Source: a virus
Virus record (IMG/VR): IMGVR_UViG_3300008262_000074
Span: 1-59,606 of that record
DNA length: 59,606 nucleotides
Direction: 5' to 3' (one strand)
Under the pieces are notes generated by a model that was given only the letters and a program-made list of their open reading frames with translations, did no database searches and had not been told where the DNA came from. A program made the translations under genes and the position numbers. Within the stretch, counting starts at the first letter, position 1. Each line of letters begins with the position of its first letter. Below, piece after piece: positions 8,771 to 17,010 of this stretch.

Positions 8771-10425
8771 TGTTTTATACAGCCCTAGATAATAGTGATT
8801 ATTTTGATTTAATTGTCACAAAAGATTGTCGTGATTTTTATCGTGATTATAACGAATGTAATTTAATAAATATTAATATTACTGAAAATCTATGCTCAAT
8901 ACCTGGGAGTATTCAAACAGAAGAAGTTGAATTAAAAAACATAACGTTAACAGGTTATGATAATTTTTTTATACCCAACGGAGAGATATCAAATATCAAT
9001 AATTTCACGGGTGACACAATAGGATACACTGTGAATGAAAATATTGTTGTTGACGTTAATAAAGATTTAACATATGTTATTGAAACTGGTGATACTTTTT
9101 GTTTTCATGAAATATCTGGTTATAGCGGAAATTACTGTTATGAGATTGATCACCTAAATGTTGACAATGGTATATACTATAATAAATTAAATGGCGGTTT
9201 TTACCAGGGATTCTACAAAATTTTTGGTGAAAATGTTGAGTGGTTCCCAGCTAGAGCAAAAATGGGTTGGACCGTTGATATGGTTGTCCATTTCCCAATG
9301 GATGTACCAGGTAGTTCAGGGTCATCTGGTAGTTCAGGGTCTTCTGGATCATCTGGCAGTTCTGGTTCTTTTGGGTCTTCTGGATCATCAGGTAGTTCTG
9401 GGTCATCTGGTAGTTCAGGGTCTTCTGGATCATCTGGTAATTGCGTAACTCTAAATAAAGTATATCCAAATAATAGCGGTTTTATTTTTTATCTGGGGAC
9501 AAGAGCTGAAAATAAATTTGCTGATAAAACTGATATTGAAATTCAAAGATTTGAGGATAATTACGACATAGTACCTCTAAACACAACAAATTTATTTACC
9601 TATAATAACCTAATAACATTAAATGGTTTAACGAATTATATTGGTTATTTTAATTATTATAATGGTTTAATGTATACTGGTAGAAATTATACAGTAGACT
9701 CACAACCTTTACAATACCACCAAGAATATAGTGATCTCACGTATAATGCGTTTGGTATAAGAGTCACCAATGATGGTAGAATCGGTTACAGAACAATATA
9801 CCCAACTGATATATGTTATACAGGCGTAACCCAAGAAGTTAGTGGTATAACAAACAACTCGTTTATTATGGACCCAATTGATGACTGTGTTAATTATACA
9901 AGATCACTAATTGTTACAAAATATTTTACAATAGAGGAGTGTTATACAAAAAACCCTGTTATTGATGTAACGGAAAATAAATTCTTGAATATAACTGGTG
10001 TATTTGAAAGAGATTTTTCTTATGGGAATAACTGTCAGTTAAAATATGGTGATTATAAAAAAGGTACCTTCTCAATATACCTTAATGGGTTCTTAGTTTT
10101 TAGGAATAGGAATTTTGTTGAGGTGATACCACATGAATTAGATATTGATTCGAAATACCAGGAAGGTGTCCCCTTTAATATTTCATTTGGTGGTGGGACC
10201 CAAAGCTTAATCGACCCTGTGGTATTTGATGAAAACAAAGTACTTGGTACTGTTTTAGAAAGATTTTTTGCTGGAACATTCCTAGGTGGTGTTAAATCAA
10301 TTAAAATGTATTGTGTACCATTGTACACTGTTGAGGTTAAAAAAGAATTTAGAAATATTGCGGGTATATATAATTTGCCGATAATAAAGGGTGGTAGACA
10401 GATATTTATAAAAAATTTATTCTAA
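8770..10425 (+). CDS. Virion protein with a Gly-Ser-Ser repeat block
   Basis: A 551-residue beta-rich protein that I cannot assign to a family. Residues about 181-226 are an almost perfect tract of 15 Gly-Ser-Ser triplets with one Phe interruption, separating an N-terminal region (1-180) from a C-terminal region (227-551). The tract recalls the triplet repeats of the giant fibre at the right end of the window, so this may be a fibre, whisker or fibre-attachment protein. It overlaps the preceding neck gene by one base and the next gene starts inside its stop codon, which places it in the same late unit. Confidence 0.6.
   Translation: MFYTALDNSDYFDLIVTKDCRDFYRDYNECNLININITENLCSIPGSIQTEEVELKNITLTGYDNFFIPNGEISNINNFTGDTIGYTVNENIVVDVNKDLTYVIETGDTFCFHEISGYSGNYCYEIDHLNVDNGIYYNKLNGGFYQGFYKIFGENVEWFPARAKMGWTVDMVVHFPMDVPGSSGSSGSSGSSGSSGSSGSFGSSGSSGSSGSSGSSGSSGSSGNCVTLNKVYPNNSGFIFYLGTRAENKFADKTDIEIQRFEDNYDIVPLNTTNLFTYNNLITLNGLTNYIGYFNYYNGLMYTGRNYTVDSQPLQYHQEYSDLTYNAFGIRVTNDGRIGYRTIYPTDICYTGVTQEVSGITNNSFIMDPIDDCVNYTRSLIVTKYFTIEECYTKNPVIDVTENKFLNITGVFERDFSYGNNCQLKYGDYKKGTFSIYLNGFLVFRNRNFVEVIPHELDIDSKYQEGVPFNISFGGGTQSLIDPVVFDENKVLGTVLERFFAGTFLGGVKSIKMYCVPLYTVEVKKEFRNIAGIYNLPIIKGGRQIFIKNLF
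9310..9440 (+). repeat. Gly-Ser-Ser coding repeat tract
   Basis: Imperfect 9-bp units of the type GGTAGTTCA/GGGTCATCT encode consecutive Gly-Ser-Ser triplets. The varied codons keep the DNA units non-identical, which limits but does not remove the chance of slippage. Confidence 0.85.
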
Positions 10426-10826
10426 TGATATTCAGTATAAGACAAAATGCAACATTACCTATCTTAAAAATGAAAGTTTTTAGAGATGGACGCAACGATT
10501 TTAGACGCTTTGAGGAGTTGATTGAAAATTGTGTGGCCACATTTGCCATGAAAGATGAAAAAACTGGTATATATAAAGTTGCTAATAAAGCTGCAAATGT
10601 TGTACTTGAAAATCCTTGTGATGAAAATGGTTACAAACATTATATCATAACATACCAGTTTACAAAAGATGACACGGACAAACCTGGGGTTTTTCTTGGT
10701 GAGTTTAAATTAACGTTATTCGATCTTGCCAACCCAACAGAAGTCTATGGCGAACTAATAGCCCCTATTCAAGAGGAACTATACATACACATCTTAGATT
10801 CATTCGTAAAAACAGATATTATTTAA
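10425..10826 (+). CDS. Small virion protein, possibly baseplate/fibre adaptor
   Basis: 133 residues, beta-rich, overlapping the previous gene by one base. The pattern of an N-terminal strand, a TFAMKDEKTGIYKV hairpin, and a later GVFLGEFKLTLFD strand pair resembles immunoglobulin-like domains at the start of baseplate upper proteins (BppU-type). That resemblance is weak. It closes the late unit that begins with the neck protein. Confidence 0.45.
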   Translation: MIFSIRQNATLPILKMKVFRDGRNDFRRFEELIENCVATFAMKDEKTGIYKVANKAANVVLENPCDENGYKHYIITYQFTKDDTDKPGVFLGEFKLTLFDLANPTEVYGELIAPIQEELYIHILDSFVKTDII

Positions 10827-10831
10827 GTTTT

Positions 10832-10862
10832 TTTGTTTTTTTAGATTTTATACTTATATTTG
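10832..10862 (+). promoter_or_regulatory. Bacteroidota-type promoter for DNA polymerase
   Basis: TTTG (10832-10835), 19-bp spacer, TATATTTG (10855-10862): an exact fit to the -33/-7 consensus TTTG-N19-TAnnTTTG of Bacteroidota housekeeping promoters. The first ATG is only 10 nt further on, so the leader is very short. Confidence 0.75.
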
Positions 10863-10872
10863 TGCCAAAATA

Positions 10873-13800
10873 ATGATTATGGCCGAATACAAGATTTCCC
10901 TTGAAGAGATAGAAAAGTTTTTAAATGGGCACGATGATGAGAAATACATCGTGAATGTTGAGTACGATGCCGAAACTAATCTGATCCATAAAGTTAAACA
11001 AGATCCAGAAAGGGGTAATTATATTGAAACCGAACCATTACTCGCTTTCATGTGGATTAAAAACCTTAATAAAATTAAGGAACTAACCAATTTTTACGGT
11101 AATAGTGATGCCAAAATTAAGTCCGCTAGACAAAGATTTGGTATTGAAATCAAAGCTTTAGGTGGTGACCACCCAAAGTTAATTGACGGTTATAGGTATT
11201 TGGTTACATGTAATCAGGGTCACAAAAGAATGTTAGATTTTTTTAGAGAGGGTGGTATTTTTGTTTACGACAAAAGACATGATATTAACACTCATTTCTT
11301 AATGATATCACCTGTCGAGCAGTATTTTATACATACTGGTAAGCGTTTGTTTAAGGGATTTGAAGAATACGATGAGATTCACAAATTTATATTTGACTTA
11401 GAGACAACAGGGTTAGACCCAGCCATCAATCGTATTTTCTTGATTGGTATCTACACCAATTTAGGCGTTAGAGAAATCATACCCGTTGAAGATGATGATG
11501 AATCTGAAAGACAAGCCATTACAAAATTCTTTGAGAAAATTAATGAGATTAAACCAACCATCATTGCTGGTTATAATAGTGCAAACTTTGACTGGCCATT
11601 CTTCTTTAAAAGATGTGAAATTCTTGGTTTAAATATTCAGGATATCGCAATTACCTTAAAAGTTGGTGAATTAATCAACAACAAAGATAGTATTTTAAAG
11701 CTGGGTAACGAGGTTGAGGACTACACCCAAACTAATATGTTTGGTTATAGCGTTATCGATATCATACACTCAGCTAGACGTGCACAAGCAATTGATTCAA
11801 GCATGAAATCGGTTGGTTTGAAATATGTTTGTAAGTATAACAAGATTGCAAAAAAGAATCGTGTTTATATTGTTGGTGATAAAATTGGTAACACATGGTA
11901 CTCAAAAGATAAATTTTATTTTGATGATAGAACAGGTGCCTACTCTAAAACAAAACCAGCTTTGGAGTTCATGGATTACATTCGTAGAGAAGATGTTCAG
12001 GCTAACCCAGATAAAGTGTTTGTTTTTGGTGATAATATTTTAAGACAAGGACTTGGCGGTCAGGCAAAAGAAATGCGTGGAGAACCGAATGTCATTGGTA
12101 TCGTAACCAAGCACACCCCAGAATCAACACCAGAATCTTATTTCAATGATAAGGATTTTGAAATACTTAAAAAACACATAGATTCCGATATTAATCAAAT
12201 AATCGAAAAGATTAAAGAAGGTAAGACAATCGTTTTCCCTAAAATGGGTATCGGTACAGGTTTGGCTCAGTTAGATATGAGAGCCCCAAAAACATTCAAG
12301 TATCTAAAGGGTTTATTAAGTGCGTTACGTGATTACATTAATACTTTTCAAGAAGTTGATGGTAGATATATCGTTGAGCGTTACTTGATTGATGACTTAT
12401 GGGAAACTATGGAAGTGGACGATGTTTATAACCAGTCATCGTTCTTGTTAGCTAAATTAGTACCAACAACATATCAAAGGGTTTCTACCATGGGTACAGC
12501 TGGTCTATGGAAATTATTGATGATGACGTATTCATTTGAAAATGATTTGGCAATACCAGTATCGGATGTTAAAAGAGATTACACAGGTGGTTTATCAAGA
12601 TTATTTAAAGTTGGTTATTCAACCACTTTAAGAAAGATGGACTACAACTCACTTTACCCAGCTATTCAGTTGGCCCATGATGTATTCCCAAGTGTTGATG
12701 TTAACGGTGCGATGAAATCGATGTTAAAGTATTTCCACACCGAACGTTTTAAAGCTAAAAACTTAGCCAGCAAATACAAAAAAGAAGGTAATTACCAATT
12801 GGCTGACAAATATAAACGTAAACAATTACCACTTAAGATCTTTATTAACTCGATGTTCGGTGCCCTTGGTGCACCTATGGCTTTCCAATGGGCTGAAATT
12901 GATGTCAGTGAACGTATTACTTGTACGGCAAGACAATACTTAAGATTAATGGTTACATTCTTCCTTAAACGTGGGTACACGCCTTTAGTACTTGATACGG
13001 ATGGTGTTAACTTCATGGCACCAAAGAACGGTGAGCCATTTACCTATATCGGTAAGGGTTTAAATGATGAGGTTGAAGCTGGTAAAGAATATACTGGTGT
13101 TAAAGCTGTGGTAGCTGAATTTAATGACACCTATATGCGTGGTGAGATGGGTCTTGGTTTAGATGGTATTTGGCCAGCGACAATTAACTTATCTAGGAAA
13201 AATTACGCTTTACTAGAAGATGACGGGTCAATTAGTTTAACTGGTAACAGTATCAAATCAAAAGCTATGCCCGTTTACATTGAAGAGTTTTTGGGTAAGG
13301 GTATGAAAATGTTATTGAATGGTCATGGCTATGAGTTTGTACAATATTACTACGAATACGCTGAGAAAGTGTGTAATAGAGAAATACCTTTAGCTAAGAT
13401 TGCCACAAAAGCTAGGGTTAAGAAGTCGATAAATGCTTATATAAATCGTGGTGGTGATAAAAATGGTAAGCAGTTGGCAAAACAAGCTCACATGGAGTTG
13501 GCAATAAAACATAATCTTGATGTTAATCTTGGTGATACAATTTATTATGTTAATAATGGTAAAACAAAATCACATGGTGATGCCCAAGAAAATAAGGATG
13601 GGGAAATGTATGCAACATTGGTACCAAATGAAATTATTGAAAACCAACCAGATTATATTGGTGAATACAATGTACCTAAATATTTAGAAGCCTTAAATAA
13701 AAAGGTTGAACCTTTATTAGTTGCGTTTCCACTTGAAGTTAGAGATAAAATTTTAATTAAAAAATCTGGCGAAAGAACAATGTTCTTAAGATCTGAGTTA

Positions 13801-13977
13801 GATTTGGTAAACGACCAACCTACAGATATTGAAGACCAAGACACTTTAGAAGAATTTTTTACCCCATCTCAAATGGAAAAAGAATTCTGGGCTAAAATGA
13901 ATTATGAATCAGATTATTGGTTTTCAGATAAAATAACTTTCAAAATACCTGGTTTAGACGAAGAATTTACGGTATAG
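10873..13977 (+). CDS. gp43: Family B DNA polymerase with an inserted macro-like domain
   Basis: Replicative DNA polymerase, 1034 residues (T4 gp43 is 898). Proofreading motifs are present: Exo I FDLETTG (D175, E177), Exo II around YNSANFD (D240) and Exo III Y504-L-I-D-D508. Polymerase motifs: A at DYNSLYP (590-596), B at K655-IFINSMFGALG, C at LDTDG (D708, D710). Between Exo II and Exo III, at about residues 370-487, sits an extra domain with VFVFGDN, GLGGQA, GIVTK and VFPKMGIGTGLAQL, a signature of small macro-domain-like phage proteins. The reading frame is continuous across it and there are no intein splice residues. Translation may start at 10873 or at the ATG two codons later (10879). 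It has its own Bacteroidota-type promoter. Confidence 0.93.
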   Translation: MIMAEYKISLEEIEKFLNGHDDEKYIVNVEYDAETNLIHKVKQDPERGNYIETEPLLAFMWIKNLNKIKELTNFYGNSDAKIKSARQRFGIEIKALGGDHPKLIDGYRYLVTCNQGHKRMLDFFREGGIFVYDKRHDINTHFLMISPVEQYFIHTGKRLFKGFEEYDEIHKFIFDLETTGLDPAINRIFLIGIYTNLGVREIIPVEDDDESERQAITKFFEKINEIKPTIIAGYNSANFDWPFFFKRCEILGLNIQDIAITLKVGELINNKDSILKLGNEVEDYTQTNMFGYSVIDIIHSARRAQAIDSSMKSVGLKYVCKYNKIAKKNRVYIVGDKIGNTWYSKDKFYFDDRTGAYSKTKPALEFMDYIRREDVQANPDKVFVFGDNILRQGLGGQAKEMRGEPNVIGIVTKHTPESTPESYFNDKDFEILKKHIDSDINQIIEKIKEGKTIVFPKMGIGTGLAQLDMRAPKTFKYLKGLLSALRDYINTFQEVDGRYIVERYLIDDLWETMEVDDVYNQSSFLLAKLVPTTYQRVSTMGTAGLWKLLMMTYSFENDLAIPVSDVKRDYTGGLSRLFKVGYSTTLRKMDYNSLYPAIQLAHDVFPSVDVNGAMKSMLKYFHTERFKAKNLASKYKKEGNYQLADKYKRKQLPLKIFINSMFGALGAPMAFQWAEIDVSERITCTARQYLRLMVTFFLKRGYTPLVLDTDGVNFMAPKNGEPFTYIGKGLNDEVEAGKEYTGVKAVVAEFNDTYMRGEMGLGLDGIWPATINLSRKNYALLEDDGSISLTGNSIKSKAMPVYIEEFLGKGMKMLLNGHGYEFVQYYYEYAEKVCNREIPLAKIATKARVKKSINAYINRGGDKNGKQLAKQAHMELAIKHNLDVNLGDTIYYVNNGKTKSHGDAQENKDGEMYATLVPNEIIENQPDYIGEYNVPKYLEALNKKVEPLLVAFPLEVRDKILIKKSGERTMFLRSELDLVNDQPTDIEDQDTLEEFFTPSQMEKEFWAKMNYESDYWFSDKITFKIPGLDEEFTV

Positions 13978-14001
13978 TTGAAATATTACTTAAATTACCG
14001 A

Positions 14002-14009
14002 TATTTATA
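14002..14009 (+). promoter_or_regulatory. Candidate late promoter element TATTTATA
   Basis: TATTTATA 13 nt before the start of the 190-residue gene that opens the 14.0-16.9 kb unit. Confidence 0.55.
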
Positions 14010-14022
14010 GATAAAATATCGA

Positions 14023-14595
14023 ATGTCACAAAGTAATAATATAAAAGAATTTATTGATCAGGATGGTGATATAATCAGTGGTGACAAAAAATACATTGAT
14101 TACACTAGCACAACCCATGATACAACCGATGCTACTATTTTGAAAACAAGACAACCGTTTGTTTTTCAAAACTATAGAAGATATTACGGTGAATCTGTAC
14201 TACCTTTTAATAACGAAGCTGACTATTGTAAAGGTAACCCTAAAAAGTTTTATGAGTTTTTAGAAAAAAAGGGTATGGAGCATACTTTTGAGGACTACTT
14301 CACTGAGGTAAAACCCAAAAAAGATGTTAAACCAGTAATTGACCCAAAAGATAAGCTAAAAGAAATCGCTAAAGAAAAAGCGTTTAAAATGCTTGAAGAC
14401 CTTCTTTCAAAAAGAACTGATAGTGATTACCTTATCTCGAAAGAGATGCCAACGAGCATTGAAGAGGTTAAAGATAAAGAAAAATTACTTTTTGATAAAT
14501 TTGACAAGATAGTTGAATTTTTCAGAGACAACCTAAATGAAGGGGAGAAAAAATTATTACTTTCTTATTTTGAAAACTCATTAAAAAATGGATAA
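14023..14595 (+). CDS. Hypothetical late protein
   Basis: 190 residues, highly charged and mostly helical in its C-terminal half (Lys/Glu-rich from about residue 95). No recognisable family. It starts 13 nt after a late-type element and its end overlaps the next gene by 8 bases, making it the first gene of a late unit that runs to the terminator at 16.9 kb. Confidence 0.6.
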   Translation: MSQSNNIKEFIDQDGDIISGDKKYIDYTSTTHDTTDATILKTRQPFVFQNYRRYYGESVLPFNNEADYCKGNPKKFYEFLEKKGMEHTFEDYFTEVKPKKDVKPVIDPKDKLKEIAKEKAFKMLEDLLSKRTDSDYLISKEMPTSIEEVKDKEKLLFDKFDKIVEFFRDNLNEGEKKLLLSYFENSLKNG

Positions 14596-15076
14596 TATAC
14601 ATGAAGAAAACTCAAAACTTTTAGGTAATTTCTATGAAGTACCTGAGGAAGTGTTGGTTTACGTAAAGTACGCTTTAAATAAACATGGTGAGGATAATAA
14701 AACGGCTAAGGGTTATAAAAGAGCTAATCATATTGTTAATAACCCAAATCAACCGTTTGTTAATTTAGTTAACATTAAAAACTATTTTGACACCCTTGAT
14801 CCAAATAACATTAATAACGTTGAGTTTGATTTGCATGGTGGTAAAGTAATGAATACTTGGGTCCAGGATTTAATAAAAAGGGAGAGAGAGCGAGTTGAGG
14901 GTAATAAAGTTGCTAGAACAAACGCTGGTATGGATGGTCAATTTAGAAAAGACTCTGAGGGTGATGAATTTAACACCGATTTACCAAAAAACGTAATGGA
15001 TACACCAGACATAATGTTTAATAGTGCATTACTTGAGGATATCAATAAAATAAAAAATTTAATAAATAAAATCTAA
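14588..15076 (+). CDS. Hypothetical late protein
   Basis: 162 residues, unrecognised. The N-terminal part contains a helix around VPEEVLVYVKYALNKHGEDN followed by a Lys/Arg-rich segment (TAKGYKRANHIV) that could bind nucleic acid or an acidic partner; the rest is acidic. Overlaps the preceding gene by 8 bases and is separated by two bases from the next. Confidence 0.55.
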   Translation: MDNIHEENSKLLGNFYEVPEEVLVYVKYALNKHGEDNKTAKGYKRANHIVNNPNQPFVNLVNIKNYFDTLDPNNINNVEFDLHGGKVMNTWVQDLIKRERERVEGNKVARTNAGMDGQFRKDSEGDEFNTDLPKNVMDTPDIMFNSALLEDINKIKNLINKI

Positions 15077-15078
15077 TC

Positions 15079-15342
15079 ATGGCTGACAATATTTTAAAAG
15101 TACCAGCGTCAGAGCAATTAAGACAAGTTGCTTTTGAGGAAAGAGAGGGTAAATTAGTCCCAATCAACGAATATAAACCGAACTCTTTTGAATATAGCGC
15201 AACAAACCCTAACGCACTTAGTGGTGACGCTAAAGGAAAAGGTGACATTGGTAATACTACTGATGTTGAAGAAAGATCAAAATTAGTTGCTGTTAACAAT
15301 TATAAAGATACCAACACATATCCAGATTCATCTGTAGTTTAA
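15079..15342 (+). CDS. Hypothetical small late protein
   Basis: 87 residues, hydrophilic, no family recognised. The composition (Asn, Glu, Lys, Gly) suggests a flexible virion or assembly protein. It lies in the same tight gene string as its neighbours. Confidence 0.5.
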   Translation: MADNILKVPASEQLRQVAFEEREGKLVPINEYKPNSFEYSATNPNALSGDAKGKGDIGNTTDVEERSKLVAVNNYKDTNTYPDSSVV

Positions 15343-15354
15343 TTTTTTTTATTT

Positions 15355-15921
15355 ATGCTTATTATTGAACAAAACGAGAATGAAAAATTGTCCTTATTAC
15401 GTCAAGCAATTGAAGATAAGGTAGAAATTTCATTTTGGTATAGAGGTGTCAAAGTTAGCGACCCTAAGAATAAGAAATACACCAAACAAAACTGGAGATT
15501 TGCTCAACCAACCGATTTAGGTAAGAGTAAAGGTGAAGGTAATAGATGGATGTTAAGGGCTTATCAAAAAAGTGGAGTTAGCAACACCAATAATAGAGCG
15601 TGGAAAACATTTTTAGTGGATGAAATGAATAACATAACCCTGTTAAACGCAGATAATAAGGCATACGTTTTACAAAAATATGGCTATTTTGAAAAACCAG
15701 ACGGATCTGGTTTTAGTTTGAGTGGGGATAAAAAAATGGTTAATGATAAACCAGAAATTAAAATAGATATAAATAAAAAAAGACCAGAAAATAAACCAGA
15801 AGAAAAACCAGCTGAACCTCAAGCTCAAGTACAAAATGTGCCTGGGACCACAGATGATAAGGAAACAATAGCTGAACACAGTTCTGGATTCTTAAAATGG
15901 ATATATAATATATATGGATAA
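15355..15921 (+). CDS. WYL-like domain protein
   Basis: 188 residues. The first 105 residues follow the WYL (Sm-fold ligand-sensing) pattern: LLRQAIEDKVEISFWYRG, a strand ending in an Arg (QNWRFAQPTDLG), NRWMLRAYQKSG, then RAWKTFLVDEMNNI. WYL domains usually sense nucleotides or oligonucleotides in regulators and defence proteins. Here it has no DNA-binding helix-turn-helix, only a Lys/Pro-rich tail (about 120-165) and a hydrophobic C-terminus. It overlaps the next gene by 8 bases. A role in countering host defence or in late regulation is inference only. Confidence 0.55.
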   Translation: MLIIEQNENEKLSLLRQAIEDKVEISFWYRGVKVSDPKNKKYTKQNWRFAQPTDLGKSKGEGNRWMLRAYQKSGVSNTNNRAWKTFLVDEMNNITLLNADNKAYVLQKYGYFEKPDGSGFSLSGDKKMVNDKPEIKIDINKKRPENKPEEKPAEPQAQVQNVPGTTDDKETIAEHSSGFLKWIYNIYG

Positions 15922-16522
15922 TCAAGATAAAGCTGCACTATTAGCGCAAGGAATCGCTAAAGCAAGAATGGTGATGGAAAAAGTTGAGGCCAACACAGGC
16001 GGTAAAATGGCTCAAGATAGAGGTATGTCTGGAATCAACAGAGAAATCTATTCAGACAATTACCAAGAACGTGAACCAGAATACTTAACCGAAGAGGAAG
16101 TTGCTGCAAGAACAAGAAATGCCGCTGGTAATGTACCAAAAAACACAATGAGAAATTTAGCAACATCAAAAATGCCAAAAGAAATACTACAATCATTCAT
16201 CGACAACCCGATTGTTGATCCAACAATCCCAGTTGGGATGGATAGTTTAATGGAGCAAGTTGCTAAAACGCAACCTAAAATGAAACAAATTGAGGAAATG
16301 GCTCAACCAAGGCCTGCTGCACCAGCTCAATCGGCACCAGCTATAACAATGGATAAGGAATTAATTGAATATATCATTAAAAAGACTGTTGAGACTGTTC
16401 TTGAAGAACAAGCTAAAAAAACAAGTATTGATGAAAATTTTCAAATTAAAATAGGTGACAAAGTATTTGGTGGTAAACTAAATGTTTTGAAAGAAAATAA
16501 TAATAAAACAAATAAAAAGTAA
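15914..16522 (+). CDS. Hypothetical late protein
   Basis: 202 residues. The N-terminal half is polar and charged; a Pro/Ala-rich linker (about 133-146) leads to a helix (around DKELIEYIIKKTVETVLEEQ) and a short basic strand ending in a Lys/Asn-rich tail. This layout suggests an oligomerising virion or core protein. No family recognised. Confidence 0.5.
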   Translation: MDNQDKAALLAQGIAKARMVMEKVEANTGGKMAQDRGMSGINREIYSDNYQEREPEYLTEEEVAARTRNAAGNVPKNTMRNLATSKMPKEILQSFIDNPIVDPTIPVGMDSLMEQVAKTQPKMKQIEEMAQPRPAAPAQSAPAITMDKELIEYIIKKTVETVLEEQAKKTSIDENFQIKIGDKVFGGKLNVLKENNNKTNKK

Positions 16523-16526
16523 AACT

Positions 16527-16691
16527 ATGACAAAAGAACAAGTATTAGGAATCGTAAGACACTTATTAACATTTGTTGGTGGTGTTTTGGTCGCAAAAGG
16601 TTTAGCGACTGATGTTTTGTCTAACGAATTAATCGGTGCCGCTATGACATTAGTTGGTGGTATATGGTCAATCGTAGCAAAAAATAAATAA
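16527..16691 (+). CDS. Putative holin (Pam3-gp28 type)
   Basis: A 54-residue protein, MTKEQVLGIVRHLLTFVGG followed by a Lys-Gly turn and a second hydrophobic helix ending GGIWSIVAKNK. Two membrane segments (about 8-24 and 34-50) and the VRHLLTFVGG...TLVGGIWS pattern match my recollection of the Pam3-gp28 family of small phage holins. Holins form membrane lesions that release the endolysin at lysis. It sits 4 bases after the previous gene and before a small late gene. The endolysin candidate is far away, at 53.9 kb. Confidence 0.65.
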   Translation: MTKEQVLGIVRHLLTFVGGVLVAKGLATDVLSNELIGAAMTLVGGIWSIVAKNK

Positions 16692-16708
16692 CTAAAAAAG
16701 GTAAAAAC

Positions 16709-16897
16709 ATGCATGTAATTAAATTTTGTAAGAATAAGTGTTGCCCAGTTATCGAGGTTCAAGAAAACGCCATAGTATTAGGCGACAAAGATGGACCAGA
16801 AGGTATAACAACATGGACCAAAAACCAATTTGCTGACTTTGTTGAAGCAGCTAAAGAAGGTAAATTTGACGAGATTGTTAACGAATCTGAAAACTAA
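16709..16897 (+). CDS. Small protein with DUF397-like pattern
   Basis: 62 residues. The arrangement CCPVIEVQENAIVLGDKDG, then T-W-T-x-x-Q-F, then FVEAAKEGKFDEI follows the order of elements in DUF397 proteins (strand with VEV, an Asp/Gly turn, then a helix ending with a Lys-x-Gly-x-Phe/Asp). DUF397 is mainly known from actinobacteria, so this may be convergence. It is the last gene before a strong terminator. Confidence 0.45.
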   Translation: MHVIKFCKNKCCPVIEVQENAIVLGDKDGPEGITTWTKNQFADFVEAAKEGKFDEIVNESEN

Positions 16898-16921
16898 GAT
16901 TCTAACTAGAAAAAATAAATG

Positions 16922-16951
16922 ATGGGGGATTTGATATTCCCCATTTTTTTT
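16922..16951 (+). terminator. Rho-independent terminator
   Basis: ATGGGGGA (16922-16929) pairs with TTCCCCAT (16937-16944), followed by a run of eight or more T. Ends the 14.0-16.9 kb late unit. Confidence 0.85.
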
Positions 16952-16956
16952 GTACT

Positions 16957-16995
16957 TTTGTTTTGATTTTTCCTTAATTTTTACTATTATTATGG
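16957..16995 (+). promoter_or_regulatory. Candidate promoter with TACTATTATTATGG element
   Basis: TTTG at 16957-16960, about 21 bp spacer, then TACTATTATTATGG (16982-16995), 15 nt before the first glycosyltransferase gene. A related TACTATTATAAC element precedes the DUF4494 gene, with TTG 20 bp upstream. This may be a variant host-sigma or middle promoter. Confidence 0.4.
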
Positions 16996-17010
16996 AAACA
17001 TAGTCAACTT

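Noticed and set aside
9191-9469. Open frames of 72-85 residues on both strands over the Gly-Ser-Ser block
   Set aside because: They are shadows of the repeat coding sequence with skewed Leu/Val/Gln or Asn/Gln composition.
11980-12340. Intein or homing-endonuclease insertion in the polymerase
   Set aside because: There is no Cys/Ser at the left junction, no His-Asn-Cys/Ser/Thr at the right, and no LAGLIDADG or HNH motif. The insert reads as a folded macro-like domain.
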